Part shown: in pieces, positions 1-6,588 of the stretch | Position numbering within the stretch: the first letter of the stretch is position 1 | Layout: each line of letters starts with the position of its first letter | Source: Gammaproteobacteria bacterium | GTDB taxonomy: Bacteria; Pseudomonadota; Gammaproteobacteria; SZUA-152 | Reading direction: 5' to 3' | Assembly: GCA_024762755.1 (NCBI GenBank) | Contig: JANTGX010000095.1 | Location: 1-7,877, forward strand | Length of the DNA: 7,877 nt | Program-made: the position numbers and the translations under genes | Notes under the pieces: model-generated | What the model was told of the DNA's origin: nothing | Databases searched by the model: none | The model's input: only the letters and a program-made list of their open reading frames with translations

Positions 1-1
1 G

Positions 2-742
2 CCCATCGATAGCGAACACAATGCCATCTTCCAGTGCCTGCCAGCCGATTTCTCTCAGGGACTCGAGCAGGTCGGCGTGCGGCGCATCCTGCTCACGGCC
101 TCCGGCGGTCCCTTCCGTACCGCCTCCCGCGAAGAGCTGGCGGCGGTCACCCCGGCGCAGGCCTGTGCCCATCCCAACTGGTCCATGGGGCGCAAGATCT
201 CGGTGGATTCGGCGACCCTGATGAACAAGGGCCTGGAGCTCATCGAGGCCTGCTGGCTGTTCGCCACCACGCCGGATCACATCCAGGTGGTGGTCCACCC
301 GCAGAGCGTGATCCACTCTCTGGTGGAGTATGTCGACGGTTCCGTCCTCGCGCAGCTGGGCAATCCCGACATGCGTACCCCCATCGCCCACGCCATGGCC
401 TGGCCGCAGCGCATCGAGTCGGGGGTCGCCGGCCTCGACCTGTTCGACATCGCTCGGCTCGATTTCGAGGCGCCGGACGAGGCGCGCTTTCCCTGCCTGC
501 GCCTGGCCTACGAGGCCATGCGTCGCGGTGAGACGGCACCGGCCATCCTCAATGCGGCCAACGAGGTGGCGGTCGCCGCGTTTCTCGACGGCCGCCTGGC
601 CTTCGATGCCATCCCCCGGCTCATCGAACAGACCCTGGGGCGGGTCACCCCGCACCCGGCCGATCAACTCGAGGCCATCATGGCCGACGACCAAGCCGCA
701 CGCGAAATGGCCGAAGGCCTCGTGCGGGAGACCTCTCCATGA
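2..742 (+). CDS. dxr: 1-deoxy-D-xylulose 5-phosphate reductoisomerase, 3' part (5' end outside window)
   Basis: Cytosolic enzyme of the non-mevalonate (MEP) isoprenoid pathway. It converts DXP to 2-C-methyl-D-erythritol 4-phosphate using NADPH and a divalent metal. The visible 246 residues begin at PIDSEHNAIFQ, which matches the E. coli motif carrying metal ligands Asp150 and Glu152 (here codons 8-10 and 14-16). Only the N-terminal NADPH-binding part, about 147 residues, is missing. Further family motifs follow: LLTASGGPFR, HPNWSMGRKISVDSATLMNKGLE (Asn 224-226, Lys 227-229, metal ligand Glu 236-238) and the C-terminal AILNAANEVAVAAFLDGR segment. No frameshift is seen. The stop TGA (740-742) overlaps the rseP ATG in an ATGA arrangement, suggesting translational coupling. 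The identification is secure; the true start lies upstream of the window. Confidence 0.97.
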   Translation, partial: PIDSEHNAIFQCLPADFSQGLEQVGVRRILLTASGGPFRTASREELAAVTPAQACAHPNWSMGRKISVDSATLMNKGLELIEACWLFATTPDHIQVVVHPQSVIHSLVEYVDGSVLAQLGNPDMRTPIAHAMAWPQRIESGVAGLDLFDIARLDFEAPDEARFPCLRLAYEAMRRGETAPAILNAANEVAVAAFLDGRLAFDAIPRLIEQTLGRVTPHPADQLEAIMADDQAAREMAEGLVRETSP

Positions 743-2106
743 GTGAATTCCTGACCTCCGCAGCGGCCCTCGTGGTCACCCTCGGCCTGCTCATCGCCTT
801 TCACGAGTTCGGCCACTTCTGGACCGCCCGCAAGTTGGGGGTGAAGGTCCTGCGCTTCTCCATCGGTTTCGGCAAACCGCTCTGGTCGCGCCGGGCCGGG
901 CCAGACGACATCGAATACGTCATCGCCGCCATCCCCCTCGGCGGCTACGTCAAGATGCTCGACGAACGCGAGGGACCGGTACCCGAAGCGGAGCGCGATC
1001 GGGCCTTCAACAACCAGTCGGTGTGGCGGCGCATCGCCATTGTCGCCGCCGGCCCGGTGTTCAACCTGCTCTTTGCCGTGATGGCCTTTTGGTTGATGTA
1101 CCTCATCGGTGTGCCGGGCCTCAAGCCGGTCATCGGCGAGGTAGCCCCGGAGTCCATCGCCGCCAGCGCCGGGGTGCATGAAAACGACCTGATCGTGGCG
1201 GTGGATGGCGAGCCCACACCCACCTGGAGCGTGGCCCAGCTGGCCCTGCTCGACGAGGCCCTGGGCCGCGACGAGGTACGACTCACCCTGCGCGACGCCG
1301 ATGGCCGGCAACGGCAGGTGACCTTGCCGGTGGCGGACATCCCCGACGAGGCGAAGCAGAAAGAACTGTTGCAGCGCCTGGGAATCTCGCCCTGGCGGCC
1401 GCACTACCCGGCGGTGCTGGGCGAGCTGTCGCCGGGCGGCGCTGCCGAGCAGGCCGGTCTGCGCAGCGGCGACCGCATCCTGCGCATCGACGGCCAACCG
1501 GTGACGGACTGGATCGCCCTGGTGGAGTACGTCCGTGCCCACCCCGACAGTACCGTGCAGGTGGAGATCGAACGCGATGGCCAGACCCTGCAGTTGCCCC
1601 TGCACATCGGCAGCCGCGAGGCCGGCGACACCCGCATCGGATTCATCGGCGCGGCGCCGCAGGCCGTTGGCCCACCGCCGGACGAGATGCTCACCCGTGA
1701 GCAATACGGCCCCCTCGCGGCGATCCCCCACGCGCTGGGCAAGACCTGGCAGCTGTCCTGGCTGACCCTGCGCATGATCGGCAAGATGCTGCTCGGCGAG
1801 GTCTCGGTGAAGAACCTCAGTGGTCCCATCACCATTGCCACCTACGCGGGCTATACCGCCAGTGCCGGCATCACTGCCTACCTGTATTTCCTCGCCGTCA
1901 TCAGCATCAGCCTGGGGGTGCTCAATCTGTTGCCCATCCCACTGCTCGACGGCGGCCACCTGATGTACTACCTGATCGAGATCGTGCGCGGCCGGCCGCT
2001 GTCCGATGCGGTACAGATGCAATTGCAACGGATCGGCATTGCCATCCTCGGCGCCCTCATGGTGCTGGCCTTCTATAACGACCTGAACCGACTCTGGGGT
2101 GGCTGA
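739..2106 (+). CDS. rseP: RseP family site-2 intramembrane zinc metalloprotease
   Basis: Inner-membrane protease that cuts anti-sigma factor RseA after DegS cleavage, releasing sigma-E. It also clears remnant signal peptides in known homologues. The 455-residue product is close to E. coli RseP (450). The zinc motif HEFGH lies in the first membrane segment (His22, Glu23, His26). The second metal motif, NLLPIPLLDGG, has Asn396 and Asp404, equivalent to E. coli Asn394 and Asp402. A membrane segment lies near residues 97-125. Two tandem PDZ domains follow at about 126-215 and 222-310; the second contains GGAAEQAGLRSGDRILRIDG. The last two membrane segments are near 376-400 and 432-450. The start is supported by GGGAG at 726-730, 8 nt upstream, and by the ATGA overlap with dxr. 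All catalytic residues are present. It is followed 6 nt later by bamA. Confidence 0.97.
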   Translation: MSEFLTSAAALVVTLGLLIAFHEFGHFWTARKLGVKVLRFSIGFGKPLWSRRAGPDDIEYVIAAIPLGGYVKMLDEREGPVPEAERDRAFNNQSVWRRIAIVAAGPVFNLLFAVMAFWLMYLIGVPGLKPVIGEVAPESIAASAGVHENDLIVAVDGEPTPTWSVAQLALLDEALGRDEVRLTLRDADGRQRQVTLPVADIPDEAKQKELLQRLGISPWRPHYPAVLGELSPGGAAEQAGLRSGDRILRIDGQPVTDWIALVEYVRAHPDSTVQVEIERDGQTLQLPLHIGSREAGDTRIGFIGAAPQAVGPPPDEMLTREQYGPLAAIPHALGKTWQLSWLTLRMIGKMLLGEVSVKNLSGPITIATYAGYTASAGITAYLYFLAVISISLGVLNLLPIPLLDGGHLMYYLIEIVRGRPLSDAVQMQLQRIGIAILGALMVLAFYNDLNRLWGG

Positions 2107-2112
2107 CGCGGT

Positions 2113-4407
2113 ATGAGTCCAACGATGTTGCGCCGGTGCCTGTGCACCCTTCTGTTACTGCTGGCCCTGCCCGTGCAGGCCTTCCAGTCCTTCGTCGTCG
2201 GCGATATCCGCGTGCAGGGCCTGCAGCGCATCTCCCTCGGTACGACGCTCAACTATCTCCCCGTGCGGGTGGGCGAGACGCTGACGCCGGAAAAGGCCAG
2301 CGCGGCCGTGCGCGCGCTGTTCAAGACCGGCTTCTTCGAAGACGTCAAACTGCGCCGCGAGGGCAATGTGCTGGTGATCCAGGTGGTGGAACGTCCCTCC
2401 ATCGCCAAGGTGGAGTTCTTCGGCAACGAAGACTTGGAGACCACCGATCTCAAAAACGCCCTCAAACAAGTGGGGCTGGTGGAGGGGCGGGTGTTCAACC
2501 GTTCCATCCTCGAGCAAGTAAAGCAGGAGCTGCAGCGCCAGTACTTCAGTCTGGGCAAGTACTCGGTGAAGATCGAATCCACCATCACGCCGCTGCCGCG
2601 CAACCGCGTCTCGGTGGCCCTGGATATCGACGAAGGGCCGGCGGCGCAGATCCGGCAGATCGAGATCATCGGCAATCGTGCCTTCAGCGATGTCCGCCTG
2701 CTGGGTGAGTTCTCCCTCAGCACCCCCACGGTCTTTTCCTTCATCGACAGCAGCGGGCGTTTCAATCGCCAGGAATTCCTCGGTGATCTGGAAAAACTGC
2801 GCTCCTTCTACCTCGATCGTGGCTATCTGCACTTCAGCGTCGATTCCACCCAGGTGGCCATCTCGCCGGACAAGCGCGACATCTACCTCACCATCAATGT
2901 CTCCGAGGGCAATCTGTATCACGTCGGCAAGGTCGACCTGGCGGGCGAGATGGTGGTGCCGGAGGCAGAATTGCGTGCACGCCTGCTGGTGCAGGACGGC
3001 GAGGTCTTCTCGCGGCGGCGTATAGTCGAGAGCACCACCCGCATCGCCGAACGTCTGGCGGTGGACGGCTACGCCTTTGCCAACATCAACGCAGTGCCCA
3101 AGGTCGACGAGGAGAGGCGCATCATCGACCTGACCTTCTTCGTCGATCCCGGCCACCGGGTGTACGTGCGCCGCATCAACGTGACCGGCAACGTGAAGAC
3201 GCGCGACGAGGTCATACGCCGCGAGATCCGGCAGATGGAGGGCGGCTGGCTGTCCACGCCGCTGGTGGACCGCTCCAAGATCCGCCTACAGCGGCTGGGT
3301 TTCTTCGACAGCGTCAACGTGGAGACGCCACCGGTACCCGGCACCAACGATCAGGTGGATCTCAACCTGGACGTCACCGAGGGTTCCACCGGCAGCTTCT
3401 CCGCCGGCCTCGGCTATGGCCAGACCCAGGGGCTGCTGTTCAACCTCAACGTCACCTTCAACAATTTCCTCGGCACCGGCAACCGGGTCAGTGCGGAGAT
3501 GGACAACAGTCAGGTGAATACGGTCTACCGCTTCTCACACACCAACCCCTATTTCACCGATGACGGTGTCAGCCGCACCTACAGCCTGCACTACCGCGCC
3601 ACCGACGCCAATGCGGCCAATCTGGCGGCCTATACCACCGATACCTATGGTGCCGGCATCAACTTCGGCGTGCCGCTCAGCGAATACAACCGCGCCTCCT
3701 TCGGCCTGGACTTCGAAAACACCCGCATCTCCACCAGCGTCGGCGTCTCGCCAGACACCTACACGGACTGGCTGGCGCAGAACGGCGACAGTTTCGATAC
3801 CGTGCAGTTCTCCAGCAGCTGGTCCTACGATACCCGCAATCGCGCCATCTTCGCCGACCGCGGTGTGTACAACCTGCTCTCCGCCTCGGTGGCGGTCCCC
3901 GGCATGGATCTGGAGTACTACAAACTCGCCTACCGGTTGAAGTTCTATCAGCCGTTGTTCTGGGGCTGGGTCGGCTACCTGGGTGGCAGTCTGGCCAGCG
4001 GTGACGGCTACGGCGACACCACCAGCCTGCCCTTCTGGGAGAACTATTTCGCCGGCGGCGTCTCCTCCGTGCGCGGCTTCCGCGCCAACACCTTGGGTCC
4101 GCGGGAGGCCGCCATCGACCGGCCCATCGGCGGCAGCGCCAAGGTGGTCATGAATGCCGAGGTCTATTTCCCACTGCCCTTCGAGGGCTCCTCCAATAGC
4201 ACTCGCCTGAGCACCTTCGTCGACGCCGGCAACGTGTTCGCCCGCTTCGACGACATCCGTGCCAGCGACCTGCGTGTCTCCGCCGGTGTCTCGGTGGTCT
4301 GGCTGAGCCCGGTGGGTGCGCTGACCTTCAGCTGGGGCTGGCCGATCAAGGCAGAGGACGACGACGAAAAGGAACTCTTCCAGTTCACCATCGGTACGGG
4401 TTTCTGA
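2113..4407 (+). CDS. bamA: Outer membrane protein assembly factor BamA (Omp85 family)
   Basis: Essential core of the BAM complex, which inserts beta-barrel proteins into the outer membrane. The product has 764 residues. A signal peptide ends at about PVQA (residue 23), preceded by Arg7-Arg8 and a leucine-rich core. Five POTRA domains follow, at approximately 24-91, 92-172, 173-263, 266-344 and 347-421. The C-terminal 16-strand barrel spans about 422-764. The conserved loop-6 motif VRGF is at 653-656 (Arg654, equivalent to E. coli Arg661), and the chain ends in a terminal Phe (FTIGTGF), as expected of a beta-signal. E. coli BamA is 810 residues; the POTRA region is full length, so the shortening is in the barrel. 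A G-rich stretch (GGGGTGG, 2096-2102) may serve as ribosome site for ATG 2113. ATG 2125 is an alternative that also leaves a good signal peptide. Confidence 0.97.
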   Translation: MSPTMLRRCLCTLLLLLALPVQAFQSFVVGDIRVQGLQRISLGTTLNYLPVRVGETLTPEKASAAVRALFKTGFFEDVKLRREGNVLVIQVVERPSIAKVEFFGNEDLETTDLKNALKQVGLVEGRVFNRSILEQVKQELQRQYFSLGKYSVKIESTITPLPRNRVSVALDIDEGPAAQIRQIEIIGNRAFSDVRLLGEFSLSTPTVFSFIDSSGRFNRQEFLGDLEKLRSFYLDRGYLHFSVDSTQVAISPDKRDIYLTINVSEGNLYHVGKVDLAGEMVVPEAELRARLLVQDGEVFSRRRIVESTTRIAERLAVDGYAFANINAVPKVDEERRIIDLTFFVDPGHRVYVRRINVTGNVKTRDEVIRREIRQMEGGWLSTPLVDRSKIRLQRLGFFDSVNVETPPVPGTNDQVDLNLDVTEGSTGSFSAGLGYGQTQGLLFNLNVTFNNFLGTGNRVSAEMDNSQVNTVYRFSHTNPYFTDDGVSRTYSLHYRATDANAANLAAYTTDTYGAGINFGVPLSEYNRASFGLDFENTRISTSVGVSPDTYTDWLAQNGDSFDTVQFSSSWSYDTRNRAIFADRGVYNLLSASVAVPGMDLEYYKLAYRLKFYQPLFWGWVGYLGGSLASGDGYGDTTSLPFWENYFAGGVSSVRGFRANTLGPREAAIDRPIGGSAKVVMNAEVYFPLPFEGSSNSTRLSTFVDAGNVFARFDDIRASDLRVSAGVSVVWLSPVGALTFSWGWPIKAEDDDEKELFQFTIGTGF

Positions 4408-4411
4408 GCCA

Positions 4412-4436
4412 CCGGCAGGGAACCGTGCCTGCCCGG
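4412..4436 (+). repeat. Imperfect hairpin just after the bamA stop
   Basis: GGCAGG (4414-4419) pairs with CCTGCC (4428-4433). CC at 4412-4413 extends the stem with GG at 4435-4436 across one bulged C. The loop is 8 nt. There is no T-run after it, so it is not a convincing intrinsic terminator. It could be an attenuating or mRNA-stabilising structure, or chance in GC-rich DNA. Confidence 0.3.
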
Positions 4437-4447
4437 CCAGCGTCAGT
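4419..4447 (+). promoter_or_regulatory. Candidate sigma-E-like promoter upstream of skp
   Basis: GGAACC (4419-4424) resembles the sigma-E -35 element GGAACTT. About 17-18 nt later, TCAGT (4443-4447) loosely resembles the -10 element TCTGA. In E. coli, sigma-E is known to drive transcription of this gene cluster, including bamA and skp, so the location is plausible. The -35 ending and the -10 both deviate from consensus, the match overlaps the hairpin, and one such hit in 133 nt could be chance. Confidence 0.22.
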
Positions 4448-4480
4448 GAACCAGGCCCGGTGGGCGTGACGGGCGATTCG

Positions 4481-4489
4481 TGGCATCAT
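4481..4489 (+). promoter_or_regulatory. Candidate extended -10 element upstream of skp
   Basis: TGG followed directly by CATCAT (4484-4489, 4 of 6 matches to TATAAT) has the geometry of an extended -10 (TGn plus hexamer). It is followed by a GC-rich stretch and lies about 50 nt before the skp start. No good -35 hexamer is visible 16-18 nt upstream, so this is a weak housekeeping promoter candidate. Confidence 0.2.
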
Positions 4490-4524
4490 AGCGCGCTTCA
4501 AACGGCCGTCCCGGCCCACCAATC

Positions 4525-4530
4525 GGAGAG
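4525..4530 (+). promoter_or_regulatory. Ribosome binding site deciding the skp start
   Basis: GGAGAG lies 10 nt before ATG 4541. It favours that start over the in-frame ATG at 4460, which would bury the signal peptide behind 27 extra residues. Confidence 0.65.
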
Positions 4531-4540
4531 ATCGAAAACA

Positions 4541-5074
4541 ATGCACAGAACGACGTTTCTTTGGCTGTGGGCACTGCTGTTGGCCGTGCTGATGGGGCCG
4601 GTACAGGCCGCCGAACTGAAGATCGGTGCCGTGAATGCACCCCGGGTGCTGGAGGAGGCCCCCCAGGCCGAGGCCGCACGCGCCGCGTTGGAACAGGAGT
4701 TCGCGCCCCGCGACAAGGCCATGCTCGCCGCGCAGCAGGAGCTGAAAAAACTCGAAGATCGCCTGGCCCGGGACGGCGCCATCATGAGCGAGTCGGAACG
4801 GCGCAGTCTCGAACGTGACATCGTCTCCCGCAAGCGCGATCTCAAGCGCGAGCGCGAGGAGTTCAGCGAGGATCTCAACATCCGTCGCAACGAGGCCTTC
4901 GAGAAACTGCGCCGGCGCGTCTTCCAGGTCATCCTGTCCATCGCCAAGGGCGAGCACTACGACCTCATCCTCAGCGACGGCGTGGTCTACGCCAGCGATA
5001 CCGTGGATATCACCGAGCGCGTGATCCAACGCCTGAAGCAAGAATTCGACGCCGCCAAGGGTAACGGTAAGTAG
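4541..5074 (+). CDS. skp: Periplasmic chaperone Skp/OmpH family
   Basis: Periplasmic holdase that binds unfolded outer-membrane proteins after Sec export and keeps them soluble until BamA inserts them. E. coli Skp works as a trimer with coiled-coil tentacles. The product from ATG 4541 has 177 residues (E. coli precursor 161). A signal peptide has a hydrophobic core near residues 6-19 and cleavage near PVQA-AELK (after 23 or 24). The mature start, LKIGAVNAPRVLEEAP, is typical of the family's first beta strand. A highly charged helical region at about 45-135, rich in Glu, Arg and Lys, forms the expected coiled coil. The C-terminal YDLILSDGVVYASDTVDIT segment is typical of OmpH proteins. It sits between bamA and lpxD, with lpxD starting 5 nt after its stop. 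The start was chosen from the GGAGAG site and signal peptide position. Confidence 0.94.
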   Translation: MHRTTFLWLWALLLAVLMGPVQAAELKIGAVNAPRVLEEAPQAEAARAALEQEFAPRDKAMLAAQQELKKLEDRLARDGAIMSESERRSLERDIVSRKRDLKREREEFSEDLNIRRNEAFEKLRRRVFQVILSIAKGEHYDLILSDGVVYASDTVDITERVIQRLKQEFDAAKGNGK

Positions 5075-5079
5075 CCGGC

Positions 5080-6108
5080 ATGATTCTGCAAGACCTGGCC
5101 GAGCGCCTCGCCGCTCAACTGCACGGCGATCCCGCCTTGTCCGTGGAACGCGTGGCGACCCTGAGCGGGGCCAGTAGCGGCGATATCAGCTTCATCAGTC
5201 ACAAGCGCTATCGGAACGAGCTCGGGCAGACCGCCGCCAGCGCCGTACTGTTGCGTGAGGACGACCTGCCGCACCTCGCCGAGGGCGTCGCCGCGTTGGT
5301 GGTGGACGACCCCTATCTGGCCTATGCCCGTGTCGCCGGTTGGCTCTATCCGCCCGTTGAGGAAAGCGGGGGGATTCATCCCTCGGCGGTGGTGGAGGAG
5401 GGCGCAGAGATCGCCGCCGACGTCAGCATCGGTCCGCACAGCGTCATCGAGACCGGCGCACAGATCGGTGCCGGATGCCGAATCGGCCCCGGTTGCGTGG
5501 TGGGCCGGCATGTCGTTCTCGGTGAGGGCGGGCGCCTGGAGGCCAACGTCACCCTCTGTCACCACGTGCGGATCGGCCGCCGGGTATTGATCCACCCCGG
5601 CGCGGTGATCGGCGCCGACGGCTTCGGCTTCGCCAACGACGCCGGCCGCTGGGTGAAGATTCCGCAGGTGGGCAGCGTGGTGATCGGCGACGACGTGGAG
5701 ATCGGCGCCAACACCACCATCGACCGCGGCGCCATCGACGATACGCGCATCGCCGACGGTGTGATCATCGACAACCTGGTGCAGGTGGCGCACAACGTCC
5801 AGGTGGGCGAGCACAGTGCCCTGGCGGGTTGCGTCGGCATCGCCGGCTCGGCGCGCATCGGCGCCCACTGCGCCCTGGGCGGGGGCGTCGGCGTGGTCGG
5901 CCACCTCGAGATCTGCGACAACGTCATCGTCACCGGGATGACCATGGTCAATCACCCCATCCGTGAGGCCGGGGTCTATTCCTCTGGCACGCCCATGGAA
6001 GAAAATGCCAAATGGCACCGCAATGCCGTGCGCTTCAAACAGCTCGACGAGATGGCCAAACGCCTTCGTCGACTGGAAAAACAGAGCAAAGACGAGAGCA
6101 CGGAATAA
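5080..6108 (+). CDS. lpxD: UDP-3-O-(3-hydroxyacyl)glucosamine N-acyltransferase LpxD
   Basis: Third step of lipid A synthesis: transfers a 3-hydroxyacyl chain from ACP to the 2-amino group of UDP-3-O-acyl-glucosamine. The product has 342 residues (E. coli 341). The N-terminal uridine-binding domain, about 1-100, contains DISFISHKRYRNEL and the ALVVDDPYLAYAR segment. A left-handed beta-helix of hexapeptide repeats spans about 100-300, and a C-terminal amphipathic helix (FKQLDEMAKRLRRLEKQ) closes the chain. Catalytic His238 in NLVQVAHNV is equivalent to E. coli His239, and His275 to His276. Met289 in TGMTMV aligns with E. coli Met290, reported to set acyl-chain length; the preceding residue is Thr rather than Gly. 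The start lies 5 nt after the skp stop with no strong ribosome site, so coupling to skp translation is likely. Confidence 0.97.
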   Translation: MILQDLAERLAAQLHGDPALSVERVATLSGASSGDISFISHKRYRNELGQTAASAVLLREDDLPHLAEGVAALVVDDPYLAYARVAGWLYPPVEESGGIHPSAVVEEGAEIAADVSIGPHSVIETGAQIGAGCRIGPGCVVGRHVVLGEGGRLEANVTLCHHVRIGRRVLIHPGAVIGADGFGFANDAGRWVKIPQVGSVVIGDDVEIGANTTIDRGAIDDTRIADGVIIDNLVQVAHNVQVGEHSALAGCVGIAGSARIGAHCALGGGVGVVGHLEICDNVIVTGMTMVNHPIREAGVYSSGTPMEENAKWHRNAVRFKQLDEMAKRLRRLEKQSKDESTE

Positions 6109-6151
6109 CCACACCAGAACGACGACCCTGGAAACCATCTTGGATACCACA

Positions 6152-6586
6152 TTGGACATTCTCGAAGTACAGAACCACCTGCCGCACCGCTATCCCTTCC
6201 TGCTCATCGATCGGGTGTTGGCCTACGAAGAGGGCAAGACCCTCACGGCCCTGAAGAACGTCACCTACAACGAGCCACACTTCACCGGGCACTTTCCCAA
6301 CAAGCCGGTGATGCCGGGTGTGCTGATCATCGAGGCCCTGGCCCAGGCCACCGGCATCCTCGCCTTTCGCACCAGCAACAAGACCCCGGACGACGGGTCT
6401 CTTTACTACCTGGTCGGCGTCGACGACTGCCGCTTCAAGCAGCCGGTGGAGCCGGGTGACCAACTGATCCTCGAGGTGGAGGTGCTGAAGCACAAGCGCG
6501 GCGTGTGGCGCTTCCGTGGCGAGGCCAAGGTGGACGGCAACCTCATCTGTTCCGCACAACTCATGTGCGCCGAGCGAGACGTCTGA
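6152..6586 (+). CDS. fabZ: 3-hydroxyacyl-ACP dehydratase FabZ (TTG start inferred)
   Basis: Hot-dog-fold dehydratase of type II fatty-acid synthesis: converts (3R)-hydroxyacyl-ACP to trans-2-enoyl-ACP. It competes with LpxA and LpxD for 3-hydroxyacyl-ACP, which explains its place between them. Signature motifs are LPHRYPFLLIDRVL, GHFPNKPVMPGVLIIEALAQ and DDCRFKQPVEPGDQL. The catalytic pair is His47 and Glu61, spaced 14 residues as in P. aeruginosa FabZ (His49 and Glu63). No suitable ATG or GTG exists: the only in-frame ATG (5963) lies deep inside lpxD. TTG 6152 gives 144 residues beginning MDILEVQNHLPHRYPF, which matches the usual family N-terminus. TTG 6140 would add four residues. Both have only weak GGA-type ribosome sites. 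Identity is secure; the start is uncertain by 12 nt. Confidence 0.95.
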   Translation: MDILEVQNHLPHRYPFLLIDRVLAYEEGKTLTALKNVTYNEPHFTGHFPNKPVMPGVLIIEALAQATGILAFRTSNKTPDDGSLYYLVGVDDCRFKQPVEPGDQLILEVEVLKHKRGVWRFRGEAKVDGNLICSAQLMCAERDV

Positions 6587-6588
6587 AC

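Larger units (their letters stand above)
4408..4540 (+). other. bamA-skp intergenic region with possible internal promoter
   Basis: This 133-nt gap is the longest in a cluster whose other junctions are mostly 0-43 nt. It holds an imperfect hairpin right after the bamA stop, a weak sigma-E-like promoter candidate, an extended -10-like element and the skp ribosome site. No coding sequence is supported: the upstream extension of the skp frame to ATG 4460 would put about 27 unrelated residues before an intact signal peptide. The extra length suggests independent transcription of skp and the downstream lipid A genes, but this is inference. Confidence 0.5.

Noticed and set aside
664..2028. Long minus-strand open frame (454 codons) opposite rseP
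   Set aside because: It lies opposite a clearly conserved gene with intact catalytic motifs. Its predicted protein is rich in His, Asp, Gly and Val and has no recognisable domain, as expected of antisense frames in GC-rich coding DNA.
2039..2079. Housekeeping promoter inside the rseP 3' end (TTGCCA and TATAAC)
   Set aside because: The two hexamers are 29 nt apart, far from the 16-18 nt needed, and both are explained by codons of the last RseP membrane segment.
2155..3156. Minus-strand open frame (333 codons) opposite bamA
   Set aside because: Antisense shadow of the POTRA-coding region, with no motifs, no ribosome site and low-complexity composition.
5398..5950. Tandem DNA repeats within lpxD, and similarity between lpxD and lpxA
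   Set aside because: The periodic GGC/ATC-rich pattern encodes the hexapeptide repeats of the left-handed beta-helix shared by these two paralogous acyltransferases. It is not an independent DNA repeat.
4987..6159. Minus-strand open frame (390 codons) opposite lpxD
   Set aside because: Its repeat-like pattern (many VGADHH-type segments) is simply the complement of the LpxD hexapeptide repeats.
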